The notes below the pieces were generated by a model, which searched no databases, was not told where the DNA came from, and was given only the letters and a program-made list of their open reading frames with translations. A DNA stretch of 64,000 nt from Trueperella pecoris (lineage in GTDB: Bacteria > Actinomycetota > Actinomycetes > Actinomycetales > Actinomycetaceae), in the NCBI RefSeq assembly GCF_014926385.1, contig NZ_CP053291.1, forward strand, positions 1,922,001 through 1,986,000. Reading direction: 5' to 3'. Below are positions 1-8,687 of this stretch, one piece after another. Made by a program: the position numbers and the translations under genes. Position 1 is the first letter of the stretch. Every line of letters starts with the position of its first letter.

Positions 1-875
1 TCACCCCCACCACGCTCTACCACGGTCCCGTCAGCAGAACCGAGTTGCACGTGGCCAAGCTGCGGGCCGCCACGTCTCGCTTCAACGCCGAGGGCCTTGA
101 GATTCGCCAACAGTGGGCGCAGTCCGCCGACGGCACGAAGGTTCCGTATTTCATCATCGGCCCAACCGCCGCCCTCGAAGGACAGCCCGCGCGCACCCTC
201 CTCGATGGGTATGGTGGCTTCGAAGTCTCGCGCCTGCCCTCCTATATCTCTACGTACGGCAAGGTGTGGTTGGAAGAGGGCGGCGTGTACGTCGTCGCGA
301 ATATTCGTGGCGGTGGCGAGTTCGGCCCGGCGTGGCATCAGGCCGCCTTGAAAGCTAACCGGAATAAGGCATACGAAGATTTTGCGGCAGTTGCCAAGGA
401 TCTTGTCAGTCGCGGTCATACGACCGTTGATCAGTTAGGTGCGATTGGTGGCTCCAACGGGGGTTTGCTCATGGGCAACATGTACACCACCTACCCGGAG
501 CTTTTCGGCGCGATTGTCTGCCGCGTGCCGCTTCTCGACATGAAGCGCTTCTCCCATCTTCTCGCGGGAGCCTCCTGGATGGGAGAATATGGCGATCCGG
601 ATACCGAGGACTGGTCCTACATGGAGCGGTATTCCGCCTACCATAACGTGGGCACCGAGCCACACCCGCCGATCCTGCTCACCACCTCTACTAGGGATGA
701 CCGCGTCCACCCCGGCCACGCCCGCAAGTTCCACGCACTGCTGGAGGAGATGGGGCACGAGACGTGGTTGTATGAGAACACGGAGGGCGGTCACGCCGGT
801 GCGGCGGACATCGAGCAGGTTTCTCTCATGACCGCGCTTATCTTTTCCTTCCTCGATCAGCAACTCGCCAAGTAG
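1..875 (+). CDS. S9-family prolyl oligopeptidase-like serine peptidase, 3' part only
   Basis: C-terminal portion of a prolyl-oligopeptidase-type (S9) alpha/beta-hydrolase; the frame is open from base 3, so the 5' part lies outside the window. The catalytic triad is readable: Ser in GGSNGG (codon about 453-455), Asp in TRDDRVHPGH (about 696-701) and His in EGGHAG (about 790). The GGYGG and NIRGGGEFG segments before the nucleophile are typical of the family. Full-length members are roughly 650-750 aa, so the propeller domain and part of the hydrolase domain are missing here. Family enzymes cleave short peptides, often after proline, usually in the cytosol. The TorD-like gene starts 14 nt after the stop and is probably co-transcribed. 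Confidence 0.9.
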   Translation, partial: TPTTLYHGPVSRTELHVAKLRAATSRFNAEGLEIRQQWAQSADGTKVPYFIIGPTAALEGQPARTLLDGYGGFEVSRLPSYISTYGKVWLEEGGVYVVANIRGGGEFGPAWHQAALKANRNKAYEDFAAVAKDLVSRGHTTVDQLGAIGGSNGGLLMGNMYTTYPELFGAIVCRVPLLDMKRFSHLLAGASWMGEYGDPDTEDWSYMERYSAYHNVGTEPHPPILLTTSTRDDRVHPGHARKFHALLEEMGHETWLYENTEGGHAGAADIEQVSLMTALIFSFLDQQLAK

Positions 876-889
876 CGAAAGGACTCACC

Positions 890-1531
890 ATGCTTCACGA
901 CGACCGCCTCGAGGCTCTCGCCGCCGCTTTCCTCACCTTGGGCCGCCTTCACCTCGATTCCCCGGACTCGGCAACGCTCACCCAGCTCGCGGGCATGTAC
1001 CTCGAATGGCCGCTGGCCGGGCCTGATGCGTCGGCTCACACCGCGCAGGGGCTCGACTACTGGTCGGCGTCGTTCGGCGTGGGCGAAGATGCCCAGGCGC
1101 TGCGCAAGGATCTCAACGATCTTTACGGGCGCACGGCGGCCGCGAAAGTGGCTCCGTTTGAATCGGTTCACCGGGGCGAGGGCCTCGTCTTTGACGAGGA
1201 GACCTTGCAGGTTCGCGCCGAATATCGCCAGCTCGGGTTGCAGGCCCCGCGCCTGCACAAGGAGCCGGACGATCACATCGGCCTTGAATTCAACTTCGTG
1301 GCGCAGGGGCTCGTGCGGGCTCTCGAGGCGCTCGATGGATCGTCGTTCGTCGACGCCGATCGCTACGTCGGGCTTGTCCGCCGCTTCTACACCGAGCACT
1401 TAGCTCTGTGGGCTCCGCAGATGCTGGCCAGTGCGCGCGATGCTGCATCGTCGGACTTCTACCGAGGGCTCGCCGCACTCTCGCTCGGCGCTCTTGAGGA
1501 GCTTGCAAGCGCCCTCGACTCAGCGAACTAG
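890..1531 (+). CDS. TorD/DmsD-family molybdoenzyme maturation chaperone
   Basis: A 213-aa protein with the TorD-family signatures PFESVHRGEG (about residues 85-94) and EPDDHIGLEFNFVAQ (about 125-139). It is all-helical in appearance with no signal peptide or membrane segment. TorD-like proteins bind the twin-arginine signal of a molybdopterin oxidoreductase (DMSO/TMAO-type) and hold it for cofactor insertion before Tat export. The start ATG follows GAAAGGACTCACC, with AAAGGA as ribosome site. No molybdoenzyme is in the window, but a MobA-like gene lies 4 kb downstream (5289-5885). The client enzyme is presumably elsewhere or upstream. Confidence 0.85.
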   Translation: MLHDDRLEALAAAFLTLGRLHLDSPDSATLTQLAGMYLEWPLAGPDASAHTAQGLDYWSASFGVGEDAQALRKDLNDLYGRTAAAKVAPFESVHRGEGLVFDEETLQVRAEYRQLGLQAPRLHKEPDDHIGLEFNFVAQGLVRALEALDGSSFVDADRYVGLVRRFYTEHLALWAPQMLASARDAASSDFYRGLAALSLGALEELASALDSAN

Positions 1532-1540
1532 GATCGAACC

Positions 1541-2494
1541 GTGAACGACGCAACCCGGCTCCTCATCACCACCAGCATCGGCCTCGCCGTCATGGTGGTC
1601 GCCATTCTCGGCCTCCAACGCTGGGCCGGGCTTCGTGTTGGCGTCCAGCCTCTCGTGGCGGCCCTGCGCGCGGTGGCGCAGCTTGCGGCGCTTGCGCTCG
1701 TCCTGCATGGGATATTCCAGTATCCGTGGACTGCGGTGTTGATGCTGGCCGGCATGTTGACTGTGGCCGCGCTGACCTCGGGCAACAGGTTGCGTCAGCT
1801 CCCCTATGGGCGCAGAGCGGCGGCGCTGGGCATTTCTAGTGCCGCGTTGATCGTCGTCGCACTCATTTTCTCGATGCAGATGATGGAGCTCACCGTCTCG
1901 AACTTTATCGCGGTCGGCGGCATGATCACCGGAAACTCAATGTCAGCAGCGACCCTGTCCGGGCGTCGCTTTATGGCAAGCTCGCAGGCCCAGCGCGGCG
2001 AGGTGGAGGGCTGGTTTGCCCTCGGCGCCCGCCCGCAGCAGGCCTTTTCACGCGTGAGCCGAACGGCCGTTGAGGAGATGCTCCTGCCGACGATCGACAA
2101 GACGAAGTCCACGGGCCTGGTCACCATGCCGGGCGCGTTCGTCGGCGCGCTCATCGGCGGCGCCTCCCCCGTGGAGGCGGCTCGCTTCCAGCTCGTAGTT
2201 CTCGTTGGCATCATGCTTGCGGAAACCATCTGTGGCATCATCGTTACCAAAGTCCTCTCCCGCGCCACGGTCATTGCCAGCCCACAGGAGTCCTCCACGC
2301 CCAAGGCTGATGCCAAGAGCAAGGCGAGCAAGGACGCTAAGGCTAACTCCACCTCCGGCGGGGAGAACGGCTCAAGCCGTGAGAGCAACTCAGGCGGCTC
2401 CGCGGCGGAAGGCGGCTCCGAAGGGGAAACCAGGGAAACCGAAAGAGCCCGCGCAGAACTCGAACGCAGGGCCCGCGCACGCGCCCACAAGTAG
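1541..2494 (+). CDS. UPF0014/FetB-like ABC transporter permease with charged C-terminal tail
   Basis: A 317-aa protein starting at GTG, nine bases after the TorD stop. Residues 1-250 hold about seven hydrophobic segments plus the highly conserved family stretch TIDKTKSTGLVTMPGAFVG (about 186-204) and the cytoplasmic EGWFALGARP coupling segment (about 157-166). This is the UPF0014 family, whose E. coli member FetB forms an iron exporter with FetA. After about residue 248 comes a low-complexity Ser/Gly/Glu/Lys tail of about 70 residues that the core family lacks. No FetA-type ATPase is adjacent, so the partner must be encoded elsewhere. Metal export is inferred from the family only. Confidence 0.85.
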   Translation: MNDATRLLITTSIGLAVMVVAILGLQRWAGLRVGVQPLVAALRAVAQLAALALVLHGIFQYPWTAVLMLAGMLTVAALTSGNRLRQLPYGRRAAALGISSAALIVVALIFSMQMMELTVSNFIAVGGMITGNSMSAATLSGRRFMASSQAQRGEVEGWFALGARPQQAFSRVSRTAVEEMLLPTIDKTKSTGLVTMPGAFVGALIGGASPVEAARFQLVVLVGIMLAETICGIIVTKVLSRATVIASPQESSTPKADAKSKASKDAKANSTSGGENGSSRESNSGGSAAEGGSEGETRETERARAELERRARARAHK

Positions 2495-2555
2495 AGGCGT
2501 TGCAAACTGTTCTGAACGACTGAAAACGCCTTGCATACGTGCCAAAATGTGTTCC

Positions 2556-3497
2556 ATGAGTGCGATTATTGGCGTTGATGTAGGCGGAACAAAGATTGCC
2601 GCAGGGCTCGTTGATGAGCAAGGCAATATCCTTAAAATGACGCGTAAACCGACGGACACCCGGACGCCGGATTCAGTCATCGAAACAATCCTGGAAGTCA
2701 TTGGAGAACTGCGCGCCGATGCCGACGCGCAGGCCGTCGGCATCGGCGCCGCCGGCTTCATCAATGCGGATCGTTCCACCGTCAACTTCGCCCCCAACCT
2801 TAACTGGCGCAACCTCCCCCTCGGCAAGCGCGTGTCCGAAGCGACCGGCCTGCCGACCGTCGTCGAAAATGACGCAAACTCAGCCGCCTGGGGCGAATTC
2901 CGCTTCGGCGCGGCAGCCGAATACGAATCCGCCGCTGTCATCACCGTAGGAACCGGCATCGGGGGCGGCATCATCGTCGGAGGCAAACTGCTGCGTGGCG
3001 CGAGCGGCTTCGCCGGCGAAATCGGCCACCTGAACATGGTCGAAAACGGCATCCCCTGCGGCTGCGGCCTACGCGGATGCTGGGAGGTTTACTCCTCGGG
3101 AGGCGCCCTTCTTCGGGCGGCGCGCAAGATCGCCCGCCAAGACCGCGAGCGCTCGGCCGGCATGCTCGACCTCGCCGGAGGCGACCCCGAGGCCATCACC
3201 GGCATCATGATCACCCAGGCGGCCCAGAATGGGTGCGCGGGGGCGAACGAGGCATTCGCCGAGGTGGGCCGCTGGCTCGGCCAAGGCATGGCCGACCTCT
3301 CCGCGATCCTCGACCCCGAGGCATTCGTCCTCGCCGGCGGTGTCTCCGAGGCCGGCAACGTCCTGCTTCGCCCAGCCCGGGACGCCTTCCTCGAGCGCCT
3401 CACCGCGCGCGACTTCCGCCCCGAACCGCCCGTGCTACTAGCCAAGCTCGGTAACGACGCCGGCATCATCGGCGCCGCGGATCTCGCCCGCGAGTAA
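2556..3497 (+). CDS. ROK-family sugar kinase, probable glucokinase
   Basis: A 313-aa ROK protein. The N-terminus GVDVGGTKIAAGLVD is the phosphate-binding loop. VENDANSAAWGEF (about residues 106-118) carries the catalytic Asp, and the segment around EIGHLN and PCGCGLRGCWE (about 155-180) is the ROK signature with its zinc-binding Cys/His set. There is no N-terminal helix-turn-helix, so it is a kinase rather than a NagC/XylR repressor. It probably phosphorylates glucose with ATP or polyphosphate in the cytosol. ATG 2556 or ATG 2547 could be used; 2556 fits the family N-terminus. A strong hairpin follows the stop. Confidence 0.88.
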   Translation: MSAIIGVDVGGTKIAAGLVDEQGNILKMTRKPTDTRTPDSVIETILEVIGELRADADAQAVGIGAAGFINADRSTVNFAPNLNWRNLPLGKRVSEATGLPTVVENDANSAAWGEFRFGAAAEYESAAVITVGTGIGGGIIVGGKLLRGASGFAGEIGHLNMVENGIPCGCGLRGCWEVYSSGGALLRAARKIARQDRERSAGMLDLAGGDPEAITGIMITQAAQNGCAGANEAFAEVGRWLGQGMADLSAILDPEAFVLAGGVSEAGNVLLRPARDAFLERLTARDFRPEPPVLLAKLGNDAGIIGAADLARE

Positions 3498-3504
3498 AGG
3501 ATGT

Positions 3505-3539
3505 AGGTGGGCCCGGGCAATCATTGCCCGGGCCCACCT
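3505..3539. terminator. Bidirectional hairpin between convergent genes
   Basis: A perfect 16-bp inverted repeat (arms 3505-3520 and 3524-3539, 3-nt loop) lies 8 nt after the ROK stop and before the end of the oppositely oriented SGNH gene. There is no long T-tract, but position and GC-rich stem fit a shared terminator. Confidence 0.75.
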
Positions 3540-3619
3540 GTTGCCGAGGCGGCAATACCCGCCCCGACCCATGCGCCGACCGTGTAGAGGAGACCACGTC
3601 GACGGCGTCGTGAAGACGG

Positions 3620-4902
3620 CTACGGCGTCGTCCGTTCCGGCGCGCGAACCAGCGCATCGACGTCGGTCCACTCGCCGCGTAAATCATCTTCATCCTTCAT
3701 CGCGGCCTTCGCATTCTCCACGCTCTTCTTCAGGTGATCGGCGTAATCGTTCGGATTGGCCAAGACGCGCTTAGTCGGAACGTGGAACTCATTCTTGGTC
3801 CCCTTGGTCTTCCGACTCCACTCACCGAACTTGTTGGCAATATTCAACGCGATCTCGTAGTGGCCACGACGGTTCGGGTGGTACCACTCGTTCAGTTCCA
3901 AGCTCGCCTCAGCCTCCGTGTAACCATCCTTCATGTGGTGACCGTCGGTCTCCGTGAACTCATTAATCCACCGCTTGTCATTGACCGTGGAAAAGTGTGG
4001 ATCGGGCTCGTGGCCCTCAAAGACCGCCGCCGTGTTGTCCACATAATTGACGACGAGGTTCGAGTTCGGGTGCGCCTTCACCCAATCCTCAACAAGATGC
4101 TTCTGAGCCGACTGAGCAATGCGCCCAAGCTGACGCACCTTGTCCGCCGCATCGAAATTGCCCAGGTAGTAGGGGGTATTCGTTGCCAGGTGAGGATAGG
4201 AGACCAACGTCAGCTGCGCCTTGGGCAACCCCTTGGGACGATCCTTCAGCGCTCCGCCACCTTGTCGAAGATCTGCGCGGTGCGCTCGCGAACTTCGGGA
4301 ATCTTCCTCTCCGCCTCGCCGATGACATTGGCGCAAGCAGCCGCATTCTGCAATGCGGGCACGAAGCAGCGCATGACGATGTGCTTGAAGTCGACGTCGT
4401 TACCACCGATGGTCATCATGACCAGGTCCGTGTCGGTCGGGATGTTTTGCACCTGGTAGTCGAGCACATCCTGAGTCACATCGTCAGAGTGCGCAAGATT
4501 GGTGATCACTGTATCGATGTCGCGCTGCTCCTTGATGATCCTCGCGAACTCGTGGCCCCAGTTCAGGCCCGACCGATATGCCTTGCTCTGGTAGTACCAG
4601 CCTGCGCCATTGCCGGCGGTGTAAGAATCGCCAAGCAACGGGAGGTTGAGGTGCTTGTGAAGGTAGGTATTTTCATGCTTCTTCTTCAGCGTGTACAGCT
4701 GATCCCGGCTGAAGGACTCGAGCTGCGATGCACTGTAGTACTCCCCGGCATCCTTATTCTCCGGAAGCGGCACAATTGCCGGAGGCTTAGGACGCCCAGC
4801 GGCCTCGGCGGCAGTGACGCTGACGGCAATCGTACCGGTTGCAAGGAAACCGACCGCGAGGGCACCGGCAAGAATCCGGCGGTAGACAGATGAACGGCTC
4901 AT
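3620..4902 (-). pseudogene. Secreted SGNH/GDSL hydrolase, disrupted by a 1-nt frameshift
   Basis: Two overlapping frames together encode one secreted SGNH hydrolase of about 427 aa. The 5' part (start ATG at 4902, ribosome site GGAGA) has a signal peptide ending near AEAAG, the nucleophile block LLGDSYTAGNGAG and the block III motif TIGGNDVDF. It stops at 4246. The rest continues in a second frame from about 4262 and carries the catalytic His in NEWYHPNRRGHYE, near the C-terminus. Adding one G at about 4254 (GCGGAGCG to GCGGAGGCG) restores a continuous frame with no lost residues. It is therefore either a recent pseudogene or a sequencing error. If intact it would be an extracellular lipase/esterase-type enzyme. 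Confidence 0.85.
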
Positions 4903-5288
4903 ATTGTGTTCTCCGTGTGTCGTGAAAGCTCGAGAGTCTTTCTGACCGATTGGACTATTGCAAGATACCGAGCGTTCCATAAATGCCATGTCAGCCGGCA
5001 CGATTACTTATGAGCCATATTCATCAACCCGGAATTTCATACAGTCACGCCCGTGAATTTTCCACTCCTGGAAATCCGGCCACTTACGGCACGGTAAGAA
5101 ATTAATGCACCCTTCAGCGACGGACCGCCTATACATCTAGATATGACTGGCAGCGCATAGCGGCGCGCGGCGCCGCCTGGGCCGCGGCACACCACGGCGC
5201 GAGCGAGCCTTGGCGGGCGCAATTCTTGACAGGATTACACCATCGCGAGTAGGAGCCCAGCCGACCAGCACATCACGACGAGCTGGCC
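4903..5288. other. Intergenic region without a gene
   Basis: About 386 bp between the start of the SGNH gene and the end of mobA, both on the minus strand. It must hold the SGNH promoter but I could not fix convincing -35/-10 boxes. Short inverted repeats such as TTTCC-N6-GGAAA near 5057-5077 are weak. A TTGACA at about 5226-5231 on the plus strand has no gene behind it. Confidence 0.5.
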
Positions 5289-5885
5289 CTACAGGCGCGC
5301 CGCGAGCGCTTCGGCGTCGTCGGAGGTGTCGACGTCGAAACACCAATCGTGAGGGTCATCCACGACGAAAAGGTTCAATGCGGAGAACGCCGGGCGAATC
5401 GCACCGTGCCGCACAAACTCTAACCCGCGCAGCGCTCCCAGCCGATAAACGCCATGCAGATACCGATGGTGCCCCTCACCCGACGCCGGGATCACCCCAT
5501 CTAGCGAGCCCGAAGCCACTCCGCCGCCGCTTCGCTCAAGGCTCGAGGCCAGCGCCGGGAACAGCCTCGGCGACAACGGCGCATCGCACGCACCCAAACC
5601 CACGAGGGCCGAATCCGGCAACCCCTCCAACTGCGCGAGCCCGGCCACTATTCCCGCAAGCGGACCACCGTGCGGAGGATCCTCAAGCGTGCGGATGGCG
5701 CCCGGCGGAACCGCCACCTCACCGGGCGCGACAACGACGCTCACGCCCGCAAAGCCTGCGGCCGCCAGCTCGGCAAAGAAGACATCAAGCAGACGTCGGC
5801 CACCCACCAGGTAATCGGGTTTGGACGCGCCACCCAGGCGGGCACCCGTACCACCAGCTTGGACGATCACTGCCGCGAGATTCAT
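5289..5885 (-). CDS. mobA: MobA-like molybdenum cofactor guanylyltransferase
   Basis: A 198-aa nucleotidyltransferase. The N-terminal loop VQAGGTGARLGGASKPDYLV is the GTP-binding motif of the MobA/IspD-like fold. PPHGGPLAGIVAGL (about residues 69-82) and the metal-binding LGACDAPLSP (about 95-104) follow the MobA pattern. MobA joins GMP to molybdopterin to make the bis-MGD cofactor used by DMSO reductase-type enzymes. The nearby TorD chaperone at 890-1531 supports such an enzyme in this organism. The C-terminal half is divergent, so specificity for molybdopterin rather than another sugar or cofactor is inferred. Confidence 0.8.
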   Translation of the reverse strand: MNLAAVIVQAGGTGARLGGASKPDYLVGGRRLLDVFFAELAAAGFAGVSVVVAPGEVAVPPGAIRTLEDPPHGGPLAGIVAGLAQLEGLPDSALVGLGACDAPLSPRLFPALASSLERSGGGVASGSLDGVIPASGEGHHRYLHGVYRLGALRGLEFVRHGAIRPAFSALNLFVVDDPHDWCFDVDTSDDAEALAARL

Positions 5886-5968
5886 GCCTCCACCCTACCC
5901 AGAGCCGGGCCGCCCGGGCGGCGCCCACGGTGTCGTCGCGCCTCGTCGTCGCGCCCCTTGCCGTCGGA

Positions 5969-6080
5969 CTTCTCCGCTAACGGCGCACCTTAAACCCGGG
6001 ATTCAGGTGCGTCACGGGCGGAGAGGTGCGTCACAGGCAGAGAAGTGCGTCACGGGTGGAGAGGTGCGACGCGGGTGGCA
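5969..6080. repeat. Family-1 repeat array, locus A (19-bp period, inverted)
   Basis: Four tandem 19-bp units at 6005-6023, 6024-6042, 6043-6061 and 6062-6080 have the form RRGTGCG-N7-GGAG. An inverted unit at 5969-5991 faces them across a short spacer. The outer bases (RRGTGCG and GGAG) are conserved and the middle seven vary. Related head-to-head arrays occur at 25740-25860 and 52660-52765. This copy lies between the start of mobA and the promoter at 6154. Confidence 0.85.
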
Positions 6081-6153
6081 ACACCAGCGCCACCCAACGA
6101 GTGGCCGACAGTCAACCATGGACAGATCACCACCAACCAACGCTTTACGGCTA

Positions 6154-6183
6154 TTGACGGAATTTTCCACCACCGTGTAATAT
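6154..6183 (+). promoter_or_regulatory. Strong sigma-70-type promoter of the poly-G gene
   Basis: TTGACG at 6154-6159 and TAATAT at 6178-6183 are separated by 18 bp. This is the closest match to consensus in the window. It lies 51 bp upstream of the ATG at 6235, which is preceded by a strong AAGGAGG ribosome site. Confidence 0.75.
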
Positions 6184-6234
6184 GTGTCACAGGCGGCCGG
6201 TTGGTGGTCGCCATTCAAACTCAAGGAGGGCACC

Positions 6235-6731
6235 ATGAAAACTCTGCGGACAATCACCGGGGGGGGGTAGTTTTAGCTGGTCTACTCTTCGGCGCTGGAG
6301 CAAGCGCGGCATACGCTAGTCAGAGCTGGAACTCGGCTTCTTACCCGCTGAAGGCATCAGGCTACGGCAGCACCGCCTACGGGTATGGAACATGGGGAAT
6401 TAGCCACTCCCAAGGCACACGCTCACGCGTGGACGGCTACGTCAAAATCAACAACGCTGACGACCACAAGGCGATGCTTGAACTCGTCACCTACGTCAAT
6501 TCAGGACTCTGCTTTGCTCCACAGTATACGAATTGCAATCAGCAATATTACTGGCACCAACGGGCAAACTCTCAGCGAGTTGCATTCCCGGCATACCAGC
6601 GCGTTGCAGCCACCACTTCACTTAGCCCAAATGCGGATTACGCACGAGCACGGATCCGAGTAGTGATTGACATTCCCTACCGCAATGACATCGTCAGCAA
6701 TGACGTGCTAACCCGGGGCGAGAAATACTAG
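6235..6731 (+). CDS. Small secreted protein, out of frame at a poly-G tract (candidate phase-variable gene)
   Basis: The ATG at 6235 has an ideal ribosome site (AAGGAGG, 4-5 nt spacing). It reads eight codons into nine consecutive G (6259-6267) and then hits TAG at 6268. With ten (or seven) G the frame runs on to 6731 and gives a precursor of about 165 aa. Its N-terminus is then a complete signal peptide (basic MKTLR, hydrophobic GVVLAGLLFGAGASA, cleavage near AYA). The mature part is rich in Tyr/Ser/Asn and has two Cys 9 residues apart (SGLCFAPQYTNC). I recognise no family. The ABC ATPase and two membrane proteins follow directly, so the product may be exported by, or may be the target of, that system. 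Off-state allele, pseudogene or sequencing error are all possible. Confidence 0.7.
6259..6267. repeat. Homopolymeric tract of nine G inside a signal-peptide coding region
   Basis: Nine consecutive G begin 24 bases after the start codon at 6235. Length 9 gives a stop after 11 codons; 7 or 10 would put the downstream signal peptide and mature protein in frame. Confidence 0.9.
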
Positions 6732-6748
6732 GAGAAAGTACGTCAGCG

Positions 6749-7462
6749 ATGACCTTAGAACTTCGTTGTAGCGAACTCGCCTTTTCCCATCAGGGTGGAT
6801 TTTCCCTAGGGCCAATAAGCCATGTCTTTCCCCGCGGGCTAACCAGTATCGTGGGTGAAAACGGTGCAGGAAAATCCACTCTTTTTGATCTCATCTCCGG
6901 CGAACTCCGGCCGAATTCGGGTTATTGCAAGCTCGACGGAGGCGCCGGCGTGGGCTACCTCCCGCAATCGATGCAGTTTCCTACCCACGCCACGGTCGAC
7001 GACTATCTGTGGTACGTCGCTTGGCTCTACGGCGTCGAAAAACGACACCGCAGTAGCGCTGTGTTAGACGCACTCGAATCCGTGGGGTTACTCGAGCGCC
7101 GTACGTCCAATATCCGCACACTTTCCGGCGGAATGGGGCGGCGGCTCGGCGTCGCCCAAGCGATTGTGGCCCGCCCGGCCGCCCTTCTTCTGGACGAGCC
7201 GACAGCGGGATTAGACCCTCTTCAACGCGTGCATTTGCGGCAATTAACGGAGGAGCTCGCTCGCGACCATATCGTTTTAATGTCAACCCATCTGGCGGAC
7301 GACGTTTCACAGATGAGCGACCGCATTCTGGTCCTGCGGGACGGTGCGCTGGCCTTTGAAGGAACCTCTCAAGAGATTGAGCGAATTGGCGCAGGCGGCG
7401 GAATCGGCAACACGGTCTTCGAGCGTGGCCTCACCCATATCATGGGGGCATTCGATGATTAG
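6749..7462 (+). CDS. ABC transporter ATP-binding protein
   Basis: A 237-aa ABC ATPase with Walker A GENGAGKST (about residues 37-45), Q-loop GYLPQS, signature LSGGMGRR (about 125-132), Walker B ALLLDEPTAGLD and the H-loop STHLADD. The start ATG lies 18 nt after the secreted-protein stop, with AGGAGA as ribosome site. The stop codon overlaps the ATG of the next gene by 8 nt, so the two are translationally coupled. Size and motifs fit exporter or bacteriocin-type ATPases (CcmA/NodI-like). Its membrane partners are the next two genes. The substrate is unknown; the adjacent secreted protein is the obvious candidate. Confidence 0.88.
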   Translation: MTLELRCSELAFSHQGGFSLGPISHVFPRGLTSIVGENGAGKSTLFDLISGELRPNSGYCKLDGGAGVGYLPQSMQFPTHATVDDYLWYVAWLYGVEKRHRSSAVLDALESVGLLERRTSNIRTLSGGMGRRLGVAQAIVARPAALLLDEPTAGLDPLQRVHLRQLTEELARDHIVLMSTHLADDVSQMSDRILVLRDGALAFEGTSQEIERIGAGGGIGNTVFERGLTHIMGAFDD

Positions 7463-8687
7463 GTACGCTTCAAAAACGCTCTTTGGTTTTTGGGCGTTTA
7501 TCCCGGTGGCCGGAATGTACATCGCCAACATCATGCTTCAAGGGCCCTCGTGGGTGGGCGACGCCGTGTTCGTCGTTCGCGGCACGTCACTCATTACTTG
7601 GCTCGTCACACTGGTAGCCGCCGGAATCTCAGCAGTTGACGCCTCAAGACTGACGCGGGATCACCTACACCACGTTACCGACGGACGACGAGGATTCAGA
7701 GCGTTTAGCTGGATGGCCATGTCCACATTCATTCCGCTGGCAGCTATTCACCTCCTTGCAGTCGTGAGTTCCCTCGTTATCTTTGACGCAGTCATTAACT
7801 CGGTTTGGCAGATTGTTCTTGCTGTGATCGCCCAGCTTGGATCGCTGTTCTGGTTTACGGCATTTGGATCTGCAGTTGGGCGATTTCTCCCACCGCTTAT
7901 TGCCGGGCCAGCCGTAGCTGTCAGCGCCTACCTTCTCCAGCTCCGTCTGATGGGGATGATGGCGAGTGAACCATCATTCAGAATTCTCGGCGATAGCGGC
8001 GCATCGGTGTCACAAGTTGGCCTGACCTGGAATGTTTCGCATCTACTGTTCCAAATTTCGCTGCTTGGCATCACGGGTCTGGTCCTCCTTGCCACGCCCC
8101 GGGGTAAGGTCTGGGCTCGAGGGATACCCAATTGGCGAGCGCAAGCCGGTTTCATTAGCGCGTTCACAATTCTTGTTGCCGCAAGCTACTTTGTTCCGGG
8201 CAGGCCGATGAACCCCAGCCCCGCCTACCCTGACGAGTGCTATCAAGGCGTGATTCCCATTTGTCTGTACCGCGAGCATGCAGATATTGGTCAGCCCTAT
8301 GTCGACTACCTCAGTTCGCTATATGCAGCTGCTCGCGATACCGGATATGAGGCCCTCATCCCTGACAGAGTTATCGAACTTTCAGTTCGCGGCGCCAGGG
8401 ACGTTGAAGGAATAACTGGAAGAACACGTTTCCTCCCAACAATCATGGCGGAGGAAGCGTTTTCACCTGATCTTCTCGCCACGAACGTATCCGTACCCTT
8501 TCAATGCCCTCAACTCTATGAAGATGAGCCTCTGCCCGATAGCTACTATCGAGATCTGAGCGCAGTAGCCTCCACATGGGCACACATCATGGACATCAGC
8601 GATTCAACGAGCGAAAGCGACACAACAGTCCTGACGCCAGCAGAAGTTTCTGAGGTAATGAATCGATGGAACAAGTGCGACTTGTAA
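7455..8687 (+). CDS. Membrane protein of the poly-G/ABC locus, with extracytoplasmic C-terminal domain
   Basis: About 410 aa from ATG 7455, which overlaps the ATPase stop. The first 245 or so residues contain about six hydrophobic segments. The remaining 165 form a soluble domain with four Cys (DECYQGVIPIC, FQCPQL, NKCDL) that could be disulphide-bonded outside the cell. I do not recognise the family. Coupling to an ABC ATPase suggests the permease subunit, with the outer domain perhaps handling a peptide substrate. The next gene starts 21 nt before this one ends. Codon use is somewhat less GC-biased than in housekeeping neighbours, in keeping with an accessory locus. Confidence 0.7.
   Translation: MIRYASKTLFGFWAFIPVAGMYIANIMLQGPSWVGDAVFVVRGTSLITWLVTLVAAGISAVDASRLTRDHLHHVTDGRRGFRAFSWMAMSTFIPLAAIHLLAVVSSLVIFDAVINSVWQIVLAVIAQLGSLFWFTAFGSAVGRFLPPLIAGPAVAVSAYLLQLRLMGMMASEPSFRILGDSGASVSQVGLTWNVSHLLFQISLLGITGLVLLATPRGKVWARGIPNWRAQAGFISAFTILVAASYFVPGRPMNPSPAYPDECYQGVIPICLYREHADIGQPYVDYLSSLYAAARDTGYEALIPDRVIELSVRGARDVEGITGRTRFLPTIMAEEAFSPDLLATNVSVPFQCPQLYEDEPLPDSYYRDLSAVASTWAHIMDISDSTSESDTTVLTPAEVSEVMNRWNKCDL

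Noticed and set aside
5226-5256. Plus-strand promoter TTGACA near 5226
   Set aside because: No acceptable -10 at the right distance and no plus-strand gene follows.
5969-6080. CRISPR-like array
   Set aside because: Units are only 19 bp, directly abutting, with seven variable bases and no spacers of CRISPR length; no cas genes in the window.
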